Shown piece after piece: positions 43,856 through 52,250 of a stretch of DNA of 64,000 nt. The notes under the pieces are model-generated. The model was not told the DNA's origin, searched no databases, and saw only the letters and a program-made list of their open reading frames with translations. Position numbers and translations under genes: made by a program. The number at the start of each line of letters is the position of its first letter. The first letter of the stretch is position 1. Source of the stretch: Sphingomonas hengshuiensis (GTDB lineage: Bacteria > Pseudomonadota > Alphaproteobacteria > Sphingomonadales > Sphingomonadaceae); assembly GCF_000935025.1 (NCBI RefSeq), contig NZ_CP010836.1, positions 372,001-436,000 on the forward strand, read 5' to 3'.

Positions 43856-44481
43856 TGAAGCCCCTGTTGATCACCGATTGCGACGAAGTCCTGCTTCATA
43901 TGGTCCGCCATTTCGGGTCGTGGCTCGACGAGGCGCACGACATCGATTTCGCGCTCGACGGCAGCGACTTCGCCAACTCGATGCGCCGCCGCGCCGACAG
44001 CAGCATGGTCGAGGGCAAGGCGATGTGGGCGCTGCTCGACGGTTTCTTCCCCGCCGAAATGGCGCGCCAGACGCTGGTGCCGCACGCGCGTGAGGCGCTG
44101 GCGGCGCTGGCCGAGGTCGCGGACATCGTCGTCCTCACCAATCTGGGTGACCATTGCCGCGAGCACCGCGTCGCGCAACTCGCCACGCACGGCATCGCGC
44201 ACCGCGTCGAATGCAACCAGGGGCCAAAGGGGCCGCCGGTTGCGCGGCTGGTCGAATCGATGGGGTCGCCCGTCGCAGTGTTCGTCGACGATCTCGCGGT
44301 GCATCACGAATCGGTCGCCGCGCATGCGCCCGCGGTCCACCGGCTGCACATGATCGCCGAGCCCGCGCTGGCGGCGAAGGTGCCCGCGGCGCCCCATGCG
44401 CACGCCCGGATCGACGATTGGCGCGAGGCACAGGACTGGATCGCGCAGCGCTTCGCCACGGGGGCCGGGGCGGGGGCTTGA
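43852..44481 (+). CDS. HAD-superfamily hydrolase
   Basis: A 209-residue HAD phosphatase-like protein. The nucleophile loop is PLLITDCDEVLLHM (DxD), motif II VVLTNLGD, the Lys is in the GPKGPP segment, and motif IV is VAVFVDDLAVH (DD). The cap is short and helical. Starts ATG 43852 or 43855, overlapping the DUF3572 stop, so they form one unit. The substrate is unknown. Confidence 0.88.
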   Translation: MMKPLLITDCDEVLLHMVRHFGSWLDEAHDIDFALDGSDFANSMRRRADSSMVEGKAMWALLDGFFPAEMARQTLVPHAREALAALAEVADIVVLTNLGDHCREHRVAQLATHGIAHRVECNQGPKGPPVARLVESMGSPVAVFVDDLAVHHESVAAHAPAVHRLHMIAEPALAAKVPAAPHAHARIDDWREAQDWIAQRFATGAGAGA

Positions 44482-44513
44482 CCCCCGTCGCCGCGGGTGG
44501 TTGATCCGCGGCC

Positions 44514-44984
44514 ATGACTGCTCAGATCGATGCGAAGCTGGCCGAGCTCGGCCTTTCCCTCCCCGAAGCCGCGGCGCCCGTCGCGGCCTATGTGCCTGCG
44601 GTAGAGGCGGGCGGGTTGCTCCATGTCTCGGGGCAGCTCCCGTTCAAGGACGGCGCGCTGATGACCGGGCGGCTGGGCGAGGATCGCGACCTGGCGTTCG
44701 GGCAGGAAGCGGCGCAGCGTTGCGGGCTGATGCTGGTCGCGCAGATCGCCAAGGCGCTGGGCGGCGACCTGGGCCGCGTCGAGCGGATCGTGAAGCTGGG
44801 CGTGTTCGTCAATTCCGCGGCGGGGTTCAGCGACCAGCCCAAGGTCGCCAATGGCGCCTCGGAACTGATGCAGGCGCTGTTCGGCGAGGCCGGGCGCCAT
44901 GCCCGCAGCGCAGTGGGCGTTCCTGCGCTGCCGCTGGGCGCGGTCGTTGAAGTCGACGCCGTCGTGGCGATCCGCGCCGCCTGA
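44514..44984 (+). CDS. RidA-family protein
   Basis: A 156-residue RidA/YjgF/UK114-fold protein of the longer subfamily: LLHVSGQLPFKDGALMTGRL, KLGVFVNSAAGFSDQPKVAN and the characteristic RSAVGVPALPLGAVVEVDAV with the conserved Arg. RidA proteins remove reactive enamine/imine intermediates; other subfamilies have different roles. ATG 44514 lies 32 bases after the HAD gene stop, suggesting cotranscription. Confidence 0.9.
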   Translation: MTAQIDAKLAELGLSLPEAAAPVAAYVPAVEAGGLLHVSGQLPFKDGALMTGRLGEDRDLAFGQEAAQRCGLMLVAQIAKALGGDLGRVERIVKLGVFVNSAAGFSDQPKVANGASELMQALFGEAGRHARSAVGVPALPLGAVVEVDAVVAIRAA

Positions 44985-44999
44985 TTTCCGTTACCGCGT

Positions 45000-45026
45000 C
45001 AAAAAAAAACGCCGTCGTTCGCGGCG
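45000..45026 (-). terminator. Intrinsic terminator facing left, with no known gene upstream
   Basis: Read on the minus strand: CGCCG-cgaacga-CGGCG followed by nine T. It therefore ends a leftward transcript, yet the only genes nearby (ridA, porin) run rightward. The transcript would have to begin in the 45030-45247 gap. Confidence 0.55.
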
Positions 45027-45247
45027 GTAGCAGTCGTGCGCGTAGAGGAAACCAGCAACATAATGTTGCGAAGCAGCAACACAAATCTGCGAACCGGCGC
45101 CGAGTTCGCCAATTTTGTTGTGCGGCGCAATTGGTTCCGGCAATGTTATGTCGCAATTCGGAAAGCAGCGCAGGCAAATTGCCGAACAGACGCCGCGACG
45201 AAGCGCAGCAGGTGGGGACCCTGAAGCCAGATTTGAAAGGGATTTCC

Positions 45248-46033
45248 ATGCGCACTTCGATGATCAGCCTCGGCGCGCTCTTGCTCGCCTCTGCCGCGCC
45301 GGCGATGGCGCAGGAAGCCAGCGAAGCAGCCGAGCCGACCCCGGCGGTCACCATCACCGGTAATTTCGGCGCGACGACCGACTATCGCTTCCGCGGTCTC
45401 AGCCAATCGCACGAACATGTTGCCGGTCAGGGCACGATCAACGTCAACCACGAATCGGGCGCCTATGTCGGCACCTGGGCGTCGACGATCGACGACACCT
45501 ATTCGCTGCCCGGCTATGGCGACGTCGAAGTGGATCTGTACGGCGGCTATACCAAGACGCTGAGCAACGGCCTCGGATATGACGTCGGTTTGCTCTACTA
45601 TTTCTATGCGGGCGCGCCGAAGCTCAACAACACCGACTTTTTCGAGCCCTATGCCTCGGTCAACTACACCTTCGGCCCGGCCAATGTGAAGGTCGGCGGC
45701 AACTATGCCTGGAAGCAGAGCGGCACCGCCGACCAGGACAGCCTGTACCTGTACAGCAACGTCGCGGTCACCGTGCCGAACACGCCGATCCCGCTCAAGC
45801 TGCTCGGCCATGTCGGTCGCTCGGACGGCTATCTCGGCAAGTTCAACCTCGACGCCGGCGACGAGAATTATCTCGACTGGTCGCTGGGCGCGGAAACCTC
45901 GTTCCAGGGCTTTACGCTCGGCGTGTCCTATGTCGACACCGACATCACCAGCACGCGTATCGGCGGCGACAAGTTCAGCAATACCAAGGGCGCGGACACC
46001 ACCGTCCTCGGCTATCTGACCTACGCCTTCTGA
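45248..46033 (+). CDS. TorF-family putative porin
   Basis: A 261-residue outer-membrane beta-barrel with a signal peptide (LGALLLASAAPAMAQ) and the TIGR02001 opening VTITGNFGATTDYRFRGLSQ. Alternating beta strands follow (VEVDLYGGYTKTLSNGLGYD, GLLYYFYAGAP), and it ends in YLTYAF with the C-terminal Phe needed for barrel assembly. ATG 45248 follows GAAAGG. The preceding 263 bases hold no gene. Likely uptake of small solutes. Confidence 0.9.
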   Translation: MRTSMISLGALLLASAAPAMAQEASEAAEPTPAVTITGNFGATTDYRFRGLSQSHEHVAGQGTINVNHESGAYVGTWASTIDDTYSLPGYGDVEVDLYGGYTKTLSNGLGYDVGLLYYFYAGAPKLNNTDFFEPYASVNYTFGPANVKVGGNYAWKQSGTADQDSLYLYSNVAVTVPNTPIPLKLLGHVGRSDGYLGKFNLDAGDENYLDWSLGAETSFQGFTLGVSYVDTDITSTRIGGDKFSNTKGADTTVLGYLTYAF

Positions 46034-46074
46034 TCCGCCGCGGGGGCGCTTCGGCGTCCCCGTCCGGACGGCAA

Positions 46075-46117
46075 CACAAAAACGCCGGCCCGCGAGATGC
46101 AGGCCGGCGTTTTTGTG
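46075..46117. terminator. Bidirectional terminator between porin and DUF3035 genes
   Basis: CACAAAAACGCCGGCC and GGCCGGCGTTTTTGTG are perfect 16-base complements around an 11-base loop, with A and T runs at the stem base that serve both convergent genes. Confidence 0.92.
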
Positions 46118-46181
46118 TGCGTTGCCGGCGCGACCGGTCTCGGTCGGCGCTCGCCCGATCGGGGGCGAACGCCGTACCGGC

Positions 46182-46604
46182 TTATTTCGGAGTCGTAGGC
46201 GTCGTGGCGCGCGCGTCCTTGCCGTCGCCTTCGGGGGCGGCGACGATGTCGCGCGTGGTGTTACCCTTGTCGACGACGCTCGTGCCCGGGCTGCCCGCAT
46301 TGCTGCGCGCCCCGACATCGGCGCCGCTGCGGCCTGCGGCGTCGAGCGTGCTGTTCTCCGAAGCACTGCGCGCGGCCGATCCGCCGAACAGCGCGTCGAT
46401 CGCCTGGTTGGCGGCGGACACGTCCTGCGGACGCGGCGCGCCCGGTTGCGGCGGGACCAGCGCGAAATCGGGCGGGATCACCAGCGGCGCCTGGCGCGCG
46501 ACGGCGAATTCGTCCGGGCGCTGGCGGTCATAGCCGCTCTTGCCACAGGCGGAGAGCGAGCCCGCGAGCGCCAGGCCCGAAGCGACGAGGATCAGCTTAC
46601 GCAT
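46182..46604 (-). CDS. DUF3035-type lipoprotein
   Basis: A 140-residue lipoprotein: signal MRKLILVASGLALAGSLSAC with the Cys acceptor, then GYDRQRPDEFAVARQAPLVI and PPDFALVPPQPGAPRPQDV, the DUF3035 core, followed by a disordered Ser/Thr/Ala-rich end. It is last in the ileS-lspA run and overlaps lspA by 8 bases. ATG 46604 is preferred over 46613 because GTGGAG then sits at a usable distance. Being processed by its neighbour LspA is plausible for any lipoprotein, not evidence of a special link. Confidence 0.85.
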   Translation of the reverse strand: MRKLILVASGLALAGSLSACGKSGYDRQRPDEFAVARQAPLVIPPDFALVPPQPGAPRPQDVSAANQAIDALFGGSAARSASENSTLDAAGRSGADVGARSNAGSPGTSVVDKGNTTRDIVAAPEGDGKDARATTPTTPK

Positions 46605-47133
46605 TGACTTCATTCTCCACAGAAACCGGCGCGACGGCGGGTTTCGCCGTCGGCTTATCGCGCACGAACAGCGCGCGGATCAACAGAATCAGTACGCCGA
46701 TGGTAATTGCCGCATCGGCGACGTTGAACACGAGGAAAGGGCGCCACGCGCCGAAATGCAAATCGGCGAAATCGACGACATAGCCCAGCCGGGTGCGGTC
46801 CAGGATATTGCCCAGCGCGCCGCCCAGCACCAGCCCCAGCGCGACGACGTCGGGCAGCTTGCGCTCCTTGAGCAGCCACCACAGCACGCCCGCCGCAATC
46901 GCCCCGGTCAGCAGCACCAGCATCCAGCGCATCGTCGTCCCGCTCGCGGGCAACAGCCCCAGCGACACGCCGACATTCTTGACGAAGCGCAGGTCGAAGA
47001 TCGGCAGCAGCGTCATCGACGCGTCCTGCACGTTCAGACCCAGCGGGCCCGTCACATAATATTTGGTGCCCTGATCCAGCAGGAACACCAGCACGGCCAC
47101 CAGCAGGCCGATCGCTCGCGTCGTGAGTTTCAT
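46597..47133 (-). CDS. lspA: Lipoprotein signal peptidase (signal peptidase II)
   Basis: A 178-residue membrane aspartyl protease that removes lipoprotein signal peptides. Four membrane helices. LLDQGTKYYV carries the conserved DQxxK-type motif, then KNVGVSLGLL, GGALGNILDRTRLGYVVDFA (first catalytic Asp) and FNVADAAITIGVLILL (second Asp). Its ATG overlaps the ileS stop. The ileS-lspA order is common. Confidence 0.95.
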   Translation of the reverse strand: MKLTTRAIGLLVAVLVFLLDQGTKYYVTGPLGLNVQDASMTLLPIFDLRFVKNVGVSLGLLPASGTTMRWMLVLLTGAIAAGVLWWLLKERKLPDVVALGLVLGGALGNILDRTRLGYVVDFADLHFGAWRPFLVFNVADAAITIGVLILLIRALFVRDKPTAKPAVAPVSVENEVNA

Positions 47134-50100
47134 GCGCCAACCACCCCCGCACAGCGGTCGCATAGCGCGCCGTCCTGTGCAACTTCGGGAAGATGGCGCC
47201 AACACCGGCCGCATTTAAGGCGCTGGGTGGGCACGACGGTGACCGTTTCGCCCAAAGCGACCTTCGACACGATGAACAGCTCGGCCAGATCGTCGGCGGG
47301 CAGCGGCAGCGCGGGCACCGTCACTTCGGCCTCCAGGCTCGATCGCACGGCCTTTTCGCGGCGATACGGCTCGATCGCCTCGGTCACCGTCTGGCGCAGC
47401 GCGCGGACTTGCGCCCAGTCATGCGTCACCGACGCCCCCTCGGGCAGCACCGGCCACTCCAGCAGGTGGACCGAGCTGGCCTCGCTCGGGAAGCGCGCCT
47501 GCCACACTTCCTCCGCCGTGAACGCCAGGATCGGCGCGGCATAGCGGACCAGCGCGTGGAACAGCGTGTCGAGCACCGTCCGGTATGCCCGCCGCTTCGG
47601 ATCGGTCGCCGCGTCGCAATAGAGGCAATCCTTGCGGATATCGAAGAAGAAGGCCGATAGATCCTCGTTCGCGAAATCGGTCAGCGCGCGGCTGTAGCGG
47701 TTGAATTCGAACGCATTCGCCGCATCGCGCAGCTCTGCGTCGAGCGTGCCGAGCTTGTGGAGGATATAGCGCTCCAGCTCGGGCATCTCCGCCACGGGCA
47801 GCGTCTCGGCGTCGCTGAACCCCTCCAGCGCGCCGAGCAGATAGCGGAAGGTATTGCGGAGCTTGCGGTAGGTGTCGCCGGTGCCGGCCAGCACTTCCTT
47901 GCCGACGCGGACATCGTCGAAATAATCGGTCTGCGCGACCCACAGCCGCAATATGTCCGCGCCGCTCTCGCCGATGATCTTGAGCGGATCGACGACATTG
48001 CCGAGCGACTTGGACATTTTCTTGCCCTGGCCGTCGAGCGCGAAGCCATGCGTCAGCACCGCGTCATAGGGCGCCCGCCCGCGCGTGCCGACGCTTTCGA
48101 GCAGCGACGACTGGAACCAGCCGCGATGCTGGTCCGAACCCTCGACATACAGGTTCGCGCGAACCCCCTCGCCGTACCGCGCCTCGATCACGAAGCTGTG
48201 CGTCGATCCCGAATCGAACCAGACGTCGAGAATGTCGGTGACGACCTCGTAATCGGCCAGCGCGTAGTCGGGCCCGAGCAGCGCCTGATGGTCCGCCTGG
48301 AACCACGCATCGGCGCCCCCGGCGCGAAACGCGTCGAGGATGCGCGCGTTCACCGCCGGATCGGCCAGATACAAGCCGGTCGCGCGGTTGACGTACAGCG
48401 CGATCGGCACGCCCCAGGCGCGCTGGCGGCTGATCACCCAGTCGGGGCGACCCTCGACCATCGAACGGATGCGGTTGATCGCGCGCTCGGGCACCCAGCG
48501 GGTATGCGCGATCGCGTCGACCGCGAGTTCGCGGAGGGTGGGGGCGTTGCTCTGCGCTCCCCCGCCCGCTTGCGGGAGGGGGCTGGGGGGTGGGCCCCCG
48601 GCATCAACGGGCGAGTCGCCGGTGGAGGGCGAGGGCCCACCCCCGGCCCCTCCCGCAAGCGGGAGGGGGGAAGAAGGCCTGTCCATCGGGATGAACCATT
48701 GCGGCGTCGCGCGGAAGATGATCTTCGCCTTGCTCCGCCAGCTATGCGGATAGCTGTGCTTGAAATCGTCCGACGCGGCGAGCAGGCCGCCGGCGGCGCG
48801 CAGGTCCGAACAGATCGGGCCTTCGGCGCTGGTGAACTTCTTGTTGATCACCGATCCCTGGCCACCCAGCCACGCCCAGTCGGCGCGGTACATGCCCGCG
48901 CCGTCGACGGCGAAGACCGGGTCGATGCCGTATTGCTTGCACAGCAGGAAATCGTCCTCGCCATGGTCCGGCGCCATATGGACAAGGCCGGTGCCCGCAT
49001 CGGTGGTGACGAAGTCGCCGGGCAGGAACGGCCGCGGCTTGGCGAAGAACGCCAGCGCAGCCTCGCTCACCCCCTCGTCACCCCGGGCCCCGCTGCCTTC
49101 GCCAGCGGAAGAAGCGGGGCCCCGGCCTTCGCCGGGGTGACGGAGATAGTTGTAGATCGGGTGACGGGCGGTGGCGCCGGCGAGCTGTGAGCCGTCAAAG
49201 TCACCGTCGGAGCGCAGAAAAGCGGTGACGCCCAGAGCTTTGGAAACCCGCTTTTCGAACGCCTCGCGCAGACTCGCTGCGACGATGTAGCGCCCTTGCT
49301 CCACCCACGGCACGCTACCCCAAACGGTTTCTCGCTCGCTGTCTGGGACCATCCGATCCGCCACTAGAAGCTGGCAGTCGAGATACTCAATCTCCGGCCC
49401 ATACGCCAAAGCCTGGTTCACCGGGATCGTCCACGGCGTGGTCGTCCAGATCACCGCATGCGCGCCGACCAGCTCCGGCGCGTTCGGCGCATCGACAATC
49501 TCGAACGCCACGTCGATCTGCGTCGACACGATGTCCTCATACTCAACCTCGGCCTCGGCCAACGCGGTCTTCTCCACCGGCGACCACATCACCGGCTTGG
49601 CGCCGCGATACAGCTGCCCGCTCTCGGCGAACTTCAACAGTTCGGCCGCGATCCGCGCCTCGGCGTCGAACTTCATCGTGAGGTACGGGTCTTCCCAATC
49701 GCCCATCACCCCCAGCCGCTCGAACTGGCCGCGCTGGACCGCCACCCATTTCTCGGCATAGGCGCGGCATTCGGCGCGGAAGGCGACGGGGTCGACTTCG
49801 TCCTTGTTGAGCTTCTTGGCGCGATACGCCTCCTCGACCTTCCATTCGATCGGCAGCCCGTGGCAGTCCCAGCCGGGGACATAGGGCGCGTCCTTGCCCA
49901 TCAGCGTCTGGCTGCGGACGATGATGTCCTTCAGCACCTTGTTCATCGCATGGCCCATGTGAATGTCGCCATTCGCATAGGGCGGGCCGTCGTGGAGGAT
50001 GAACCGCTCACGCCCGGCGCGCGCCTCGCGCAGCTTGGCGTACAGCCCGATCTTGGCCCAGCGTTCGAGGATCGCGGGTTCCTTGGCGGCGAGGCCGGCC

Positions 50101-50174
50101 TTCATCGGAAAGTCGGTCTTCGGCAGGAAGACGGTGTCGCGCCAGTCGGCGGGGGGCGTGTTCGTATCGGTCAT
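47130..50174 (-). CDS. ileS: Isoleucyl-tRNA synthetase with two repeat-derived inserts
   Basis: Class-I synthetase of 1014 residues, about 75 more than E. coli IleRS. HIGH-type motif in PPYANGDIHMGHAMNKVLKD, editing-domain TDAGTGLVHMAPDHGEDD, KMSKS in GQGKKMSKSLGNV, and C-terminal zinc cysteines CGRCWRHLPEV and CDRCAG. Two in-frame inserts read like translated palindromic repeats: around residues 345-367 (RHPGEGRGPASSAGEGSGAR) in the editing domain, and around 502-540 (Pro/Gly-rich, from SPLPLAGGAGGGPSPSTGDS) after it. The frame stays open through both. ATG 50174 gives the normal N-terminus. Confidence 0.96.
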   Translation of the reverse strand: MTDTNTPPADWRDTVFLPKTDFPMKAGLAAKEPAILERWAKIGLYAKLREARAGRERFILHDGPPYANGDIHMGHAMNKVLKDIIVRSQTLMGKDAPYVPGWDCHGLPIEWKVEEAYRAKKLNKDEVDPVAFRAECRAYAEKWVAVQRGQFERLGVMGDWEDPYLTMKFDAEARIAAELLKFAESGQLYRGAKPVMWSPVEKTALAEAEVEYEDIVSTQIDVAFEIVDAPNAPELVGAHAVIWTTTPWTIPVNQALAYGPEIEYLDCQLLVADRMVPDSERETVWGSVPWVEQGRYIVAASLREAFEKRVSKALGVTAFLRSDGDFDGSQLAGATARHPIYNYLRHPGEGRGPASSAGEGSGARGDEGVSEAALAFFAKPRPFLPGDFVTTDAGTGLVHMAPDHGEDDFLLCKQYGIDPVFAVDGAGMYRADWAWLGGQGSVINKKFTSAEGPICSDLRAAGGLLAASDDFKHSYPHSWRSKAKIIFRATPQWFIPMDRPSSPLPLAGGAGGGPSPSTGDSPVDAGGPPPSPLPQAGGGAQSNAPTLRELAVDAIAHTRWVPERAINRIRSMVEGRPDWVISRQRAWGVPIALYVNRATGLYLADPAVNARILDAFRAGGADAWFQADHQALLGPDYALADYEVVTDILDVWFDSGSTHSFVIEARYGEGVRANLYVEGSDQHRGWFQSSLLESVGTRGRAPYDAVLTHGFALDGQGKKMSKSLGNVVDPLKIIGESGADILRLWVAQTDYFDDVRVGKEVLAGTGDTYRKLRNTFRYLLGALEGFSDAETLPVAEMPELERYILHKLGTLDAELRDAANAFEFNRYSRALTDFANEDLSAFFFDIRKDCLYCDAATDPKRRAYRTVLDTLFHALVRYAAPILAFTAEEVWQARFPSEASSVHLLEWPVLPEGASVTHDWAQVRALRQTVTEAIEPYRREKAVRSSLEAEVTVPALPLPADDLAELFIVSKVALGETVTVVPTQRLKCGRCWRHLPEVAQDGALCDRCAGVVGA
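48557..48670. repeat. Palindromic repeat inserted in frame in ileS (second insert)
   Basis: The arms contain CCGCTTGCGGGAGGGGGCTG and, inverted, CCCCTCCCGCAAGCGGGAGG, with GTGGGCCC/GGGCCCAC nearer the centre and a middle of about 30 bases. It interrupts ileS between codons for FIPMDRP and APTLRELA and encodes a Pro/Gly/Ser-rich segment of about 38 residues. Confidence 0.8.
49076..49142. repeat. Palindromic repeat inserted in frame in ileS (first insert)
   Basis: Outer arms CGTCACCCCGGG and CCGGGGTGACG, with inner CGGGGCCC-type complementarity. On the coding strand it begins CGTCACCCCGGCGAAGGCCG, nearly the start of the serC-serA repeat at 21416. About 22 codons of ileS come from it. Confidence 0.85.
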
Positions 50175-50266
50175 GGGTCGCTGGCAATTAGAGTAGCCGG
50201 GGCGACATGCAAAGCCTCTCCAGCAAATCGCCGCTTCATGGCATGAAGGCGGGGAAGGAGAGGCAC

Positions 50267-50737
50267 ATGGCAACCGGATTCGCCGCCGCGCGCGGCCAGG
50301 GGACGATCGTGAACATCGTCGCGTTCGTCGCCGCCGCGCTGATCGGCAACGCGCTGGTCTTCGCCACCGGATCAGCGGGCGGCCCGCCGCCGCCGGGCTC
50401 CGAGGGGCTGTTGCCGCCGGGGCCCGTGGTCGGCGCAGTGTGGCTGGTCCAGTTCGCGCTGATGGGCGTGGCCCGCGCCTGGGTGCTGCGCGATGGCGGC
50501 GCGGGCGAATGGCGCGGCTGGCTGCCGGTGGCGATCGGGGTGATCTGCCTGGCGTTCCCGGTCTATACCGCCGGGTTGTCCGATCCGGCGGCGGGGGCGG
50601 TGGGGACGGTGGTTACTTTGGTGGTGGTGGTGATCGCGATGCTGGCAATCGGCCAAAGCTCGTCGCGCGCGGCATGGGCGCTGGTGCCTTTGGCGTGCTG
50701 GCTGGGCTATGTGGCTGGGGTGTATTATCTGACGTGA
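50267..50737 (+). CDS. TspO/MBR-like small membrane protein (divergent)
   Basis: 156 residues with five hydrophobic segments. LLPPGPVVGAVWLVQFALMG resembles the PP-x-x-x-x-x-VW segment of TspO, and the end SRAAWALVPLACWLGYVAGV resembles its last helix (P-x-x-x-W). Several usual Trp residues are missing, so the call is tentative. ATG 50267 follows AAGGAGAGGC. It is divergent from ileS, between ileS and ribF. Confidence 0.55.
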   Translation: MATGFAAARGQGTIVNIVAFVAAALIGNALVFATGSAGGPPPPGSEGLLPPGPVVGAVWLVQFALMGVARAWVLRDGGAGEWRGWLPVAIGVICLAFPVYTAGLSDPAAGAVGTVVTLVVVVIAMLAIGQSSSRAAWALVPLACWLGYVAGVYYLT

Positions 50738-50751
50738 GGGGCTGCGAGAGA

Positions 50752-51096
50752 GAAGAATATTTTCTCACACAAAGCCACGAAGGCACCAAGAGAAGAAGAA
50801 GTTATTTTTCGCGCAAAGATGCAAAGGCGCAAAGAAGAAATTATAAAGTGCGATAAATACATAAATCCGTTCGTGCTGAGCTTGTCGAAGCACGGTGAGT
50901 CTCACTGCCCTTCGACAAGCTCAGGGCGAACGGTGAGGTGTGACGCAGCCTTTGCTTTTCGCTGACCACGGACGCCCCAAGGGAAAACCTCTTTGCGCCT
51001 TTGCGTCTTCGCGCGAAAAAGCCTTCTTCTCTCCGTGCCCCCGCGCCTTCGCGTGAGAAAACCTTCTTATCTTCGTGGCTTCGTGTGAGAAAAGCC
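50752..51096. repeat. Nested palindromic repeat region
   Basis: The centre is a clear palindrome: CCGTTCGTGCTGAGCTTGTC at 50867 and TTCGACAAGCTCAGGGCGAA ending at 50933. Outside it are A/G-rich segments (AAAGATGCAAAGGCGCAAAG) on the left and complementary C/T-rich ones (CTTTGCGCCTTTGCGTCTTC) on the right. At the outer edge, CACAAAGCCACGAAGG is matched by CTTCGTGGCTTCGTGTGA. The 350-base region contains no gene. Confidence 0.75.
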
Positions 51097-52023
51097 TCAA
51101 CCCAGCAAAGCCGCCCGAGCCGCCACCGAATCGGCATCCATCTGCACCGTCATCGCGTCCATGCTGTCGAACTTCGCCTCCGGGCGGAGATACTCGATCA
51201 ACGCCACTTCGATCACCTGCCCATACAGATCCCCGGAAAAGTCGAAGAAGAAACTCTCCAGCAATTCGATCGGCGGGTCGATGCTCGGGCGGATGCCCAG
51301 ATTGGCGACGCCGTCGAGGATGCGCCCGTCGCCCAGCCGCCCGCGCACCGCGTAAACGCCGTACGCCGGGCGCAGATAATTGGCGAGGCGCAGGTTCGCG
51401 GTCGGATAGCCCAAAGTCCGCCCCAGCTTCGCGCCATGCTCGACCACGCCCTGAACCGCAAAGGGCCGGGTCAGCAGCGCCGCCGCCGCGCGCGGCTGGC
51501 CCTCGCGGAGCAGTTCGCGGATGCGGCTGGAGGAGATGGTCGCGCCGTCCAGCGTCACCGCCGGCACCACGTCCGCCGTGAAGCCCAGCTCCGCCCCCAA
51601 AGCGGCGAGCATAGAGACATCGCCCTCGCGCCCCCGGCCAAAGGTGAAGTCGTCGCCCGTCACCACGCCGCCCGCGCCGATCTCCGCCACCAGCCGCGAC
51701 TCGGCAAAGCCGCGCGCGCCCAGCGCCGCCAGCGCTGCGTCGAAATGCAGCACCAGCATCGCATCGGCGCCGGCCTCGGCGAACAGCCGCTGCCGCTGGT
51801 CGAGCGTGGTCAGCCGGAAAGGCTCGCTGTCGGGCCGGAAATAGCGCTGGGGATGCGGATCGAAGGTCGCGACGATCGCCGGGCGCCCCCGGGCACGCGC
51901 GCGTTCGATCGCACGGCCCACCACCGCCTGGTGCCCCAGATGAAATCCATCAAAATTGCCCAGCGCGACGATCGCCCCGCGCAGCCGCGCCGGAACCGCC
52001 GAGCCGCTGTCCAGCCGCTCCAT
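51097..52023 (-). CDS. ribF: Bifunctional riboflavin kinase / FAD synthetase
   Basis: A 308-residue enzyme making FMN and FAD. The N-terminal nucleotidyltransferase domain has ALGNFDGFHLGHQAVV and the later TISSSRIRELLREG. The C-terminal kinase domain has GRTLGYPTANLRL, YGVYAVRGRLGDGRILDGVA and NLGIRPS. ATG 52023. ribF commonly precedes ileS and lspA; here the TspO-like gene on the opposite strand and a repeat region separate it from ileS. Confidence 0.95.
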   Translation of the reverse strand: MERLDSGSAVPARLRGAIVALGNFDGFHLGHQAVVGRAIERARARGRPAIVATFDPHPQRYFRPDSEPFRLTTLDQRQRLFAEAGADAMLVLHFDAALAALGARGFAESRLVAEIGAGGVVTGDDFTFGRGREGDVSMLAALGAELGFTADVVPAVTLDGATISSSRIRELLREGQPRAAAALLTRPFAVQGVVEHGAKLGRTLGYPTANLRLANYLRPAYGVYAVRGRLGDGRILDGVANLGIRPSIDPPIELLESFFFDFSGDLYGQVIEVALIEYLRPEAKFDSMDAMTVQMDADSVAARAALLG

Positions 52024-52114
52024 GCCGCGGGCTATAGGGGGCAGGGGGGCGCCCTGAAACCCCCCTGTAACAGGCGGGGTGATCGCATTATGGCATCGGG
52101 CAAATACAACTGCG

Positions 52115-52235
52115 GTCATCCCAGCGCATGCTGGGACCCATTAGCGGCTCCGCTGGAGGCAAAAGTGCAGCCGGAGCACCGAATGGATCCTGACTTTCGT
52201 CAGGATGACAATCTGTTCTCTCCTATGCGTTTCCC
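52115..52235. repeat. Dispersed repeat, copy 2
   Basis: GGTCATCCCAGCGCATGCTG at the left, GAATGGATCCTGACTTTCGT in the middle and CCTATGCGTTTCCC at the end; about 80 percent alike by eye to 37630-37750. It lies between the nitrilase-like gene and ribF. Confidence 0.8.
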
Positions 52236-52250
52236 CCGTCACAGGCCCGG

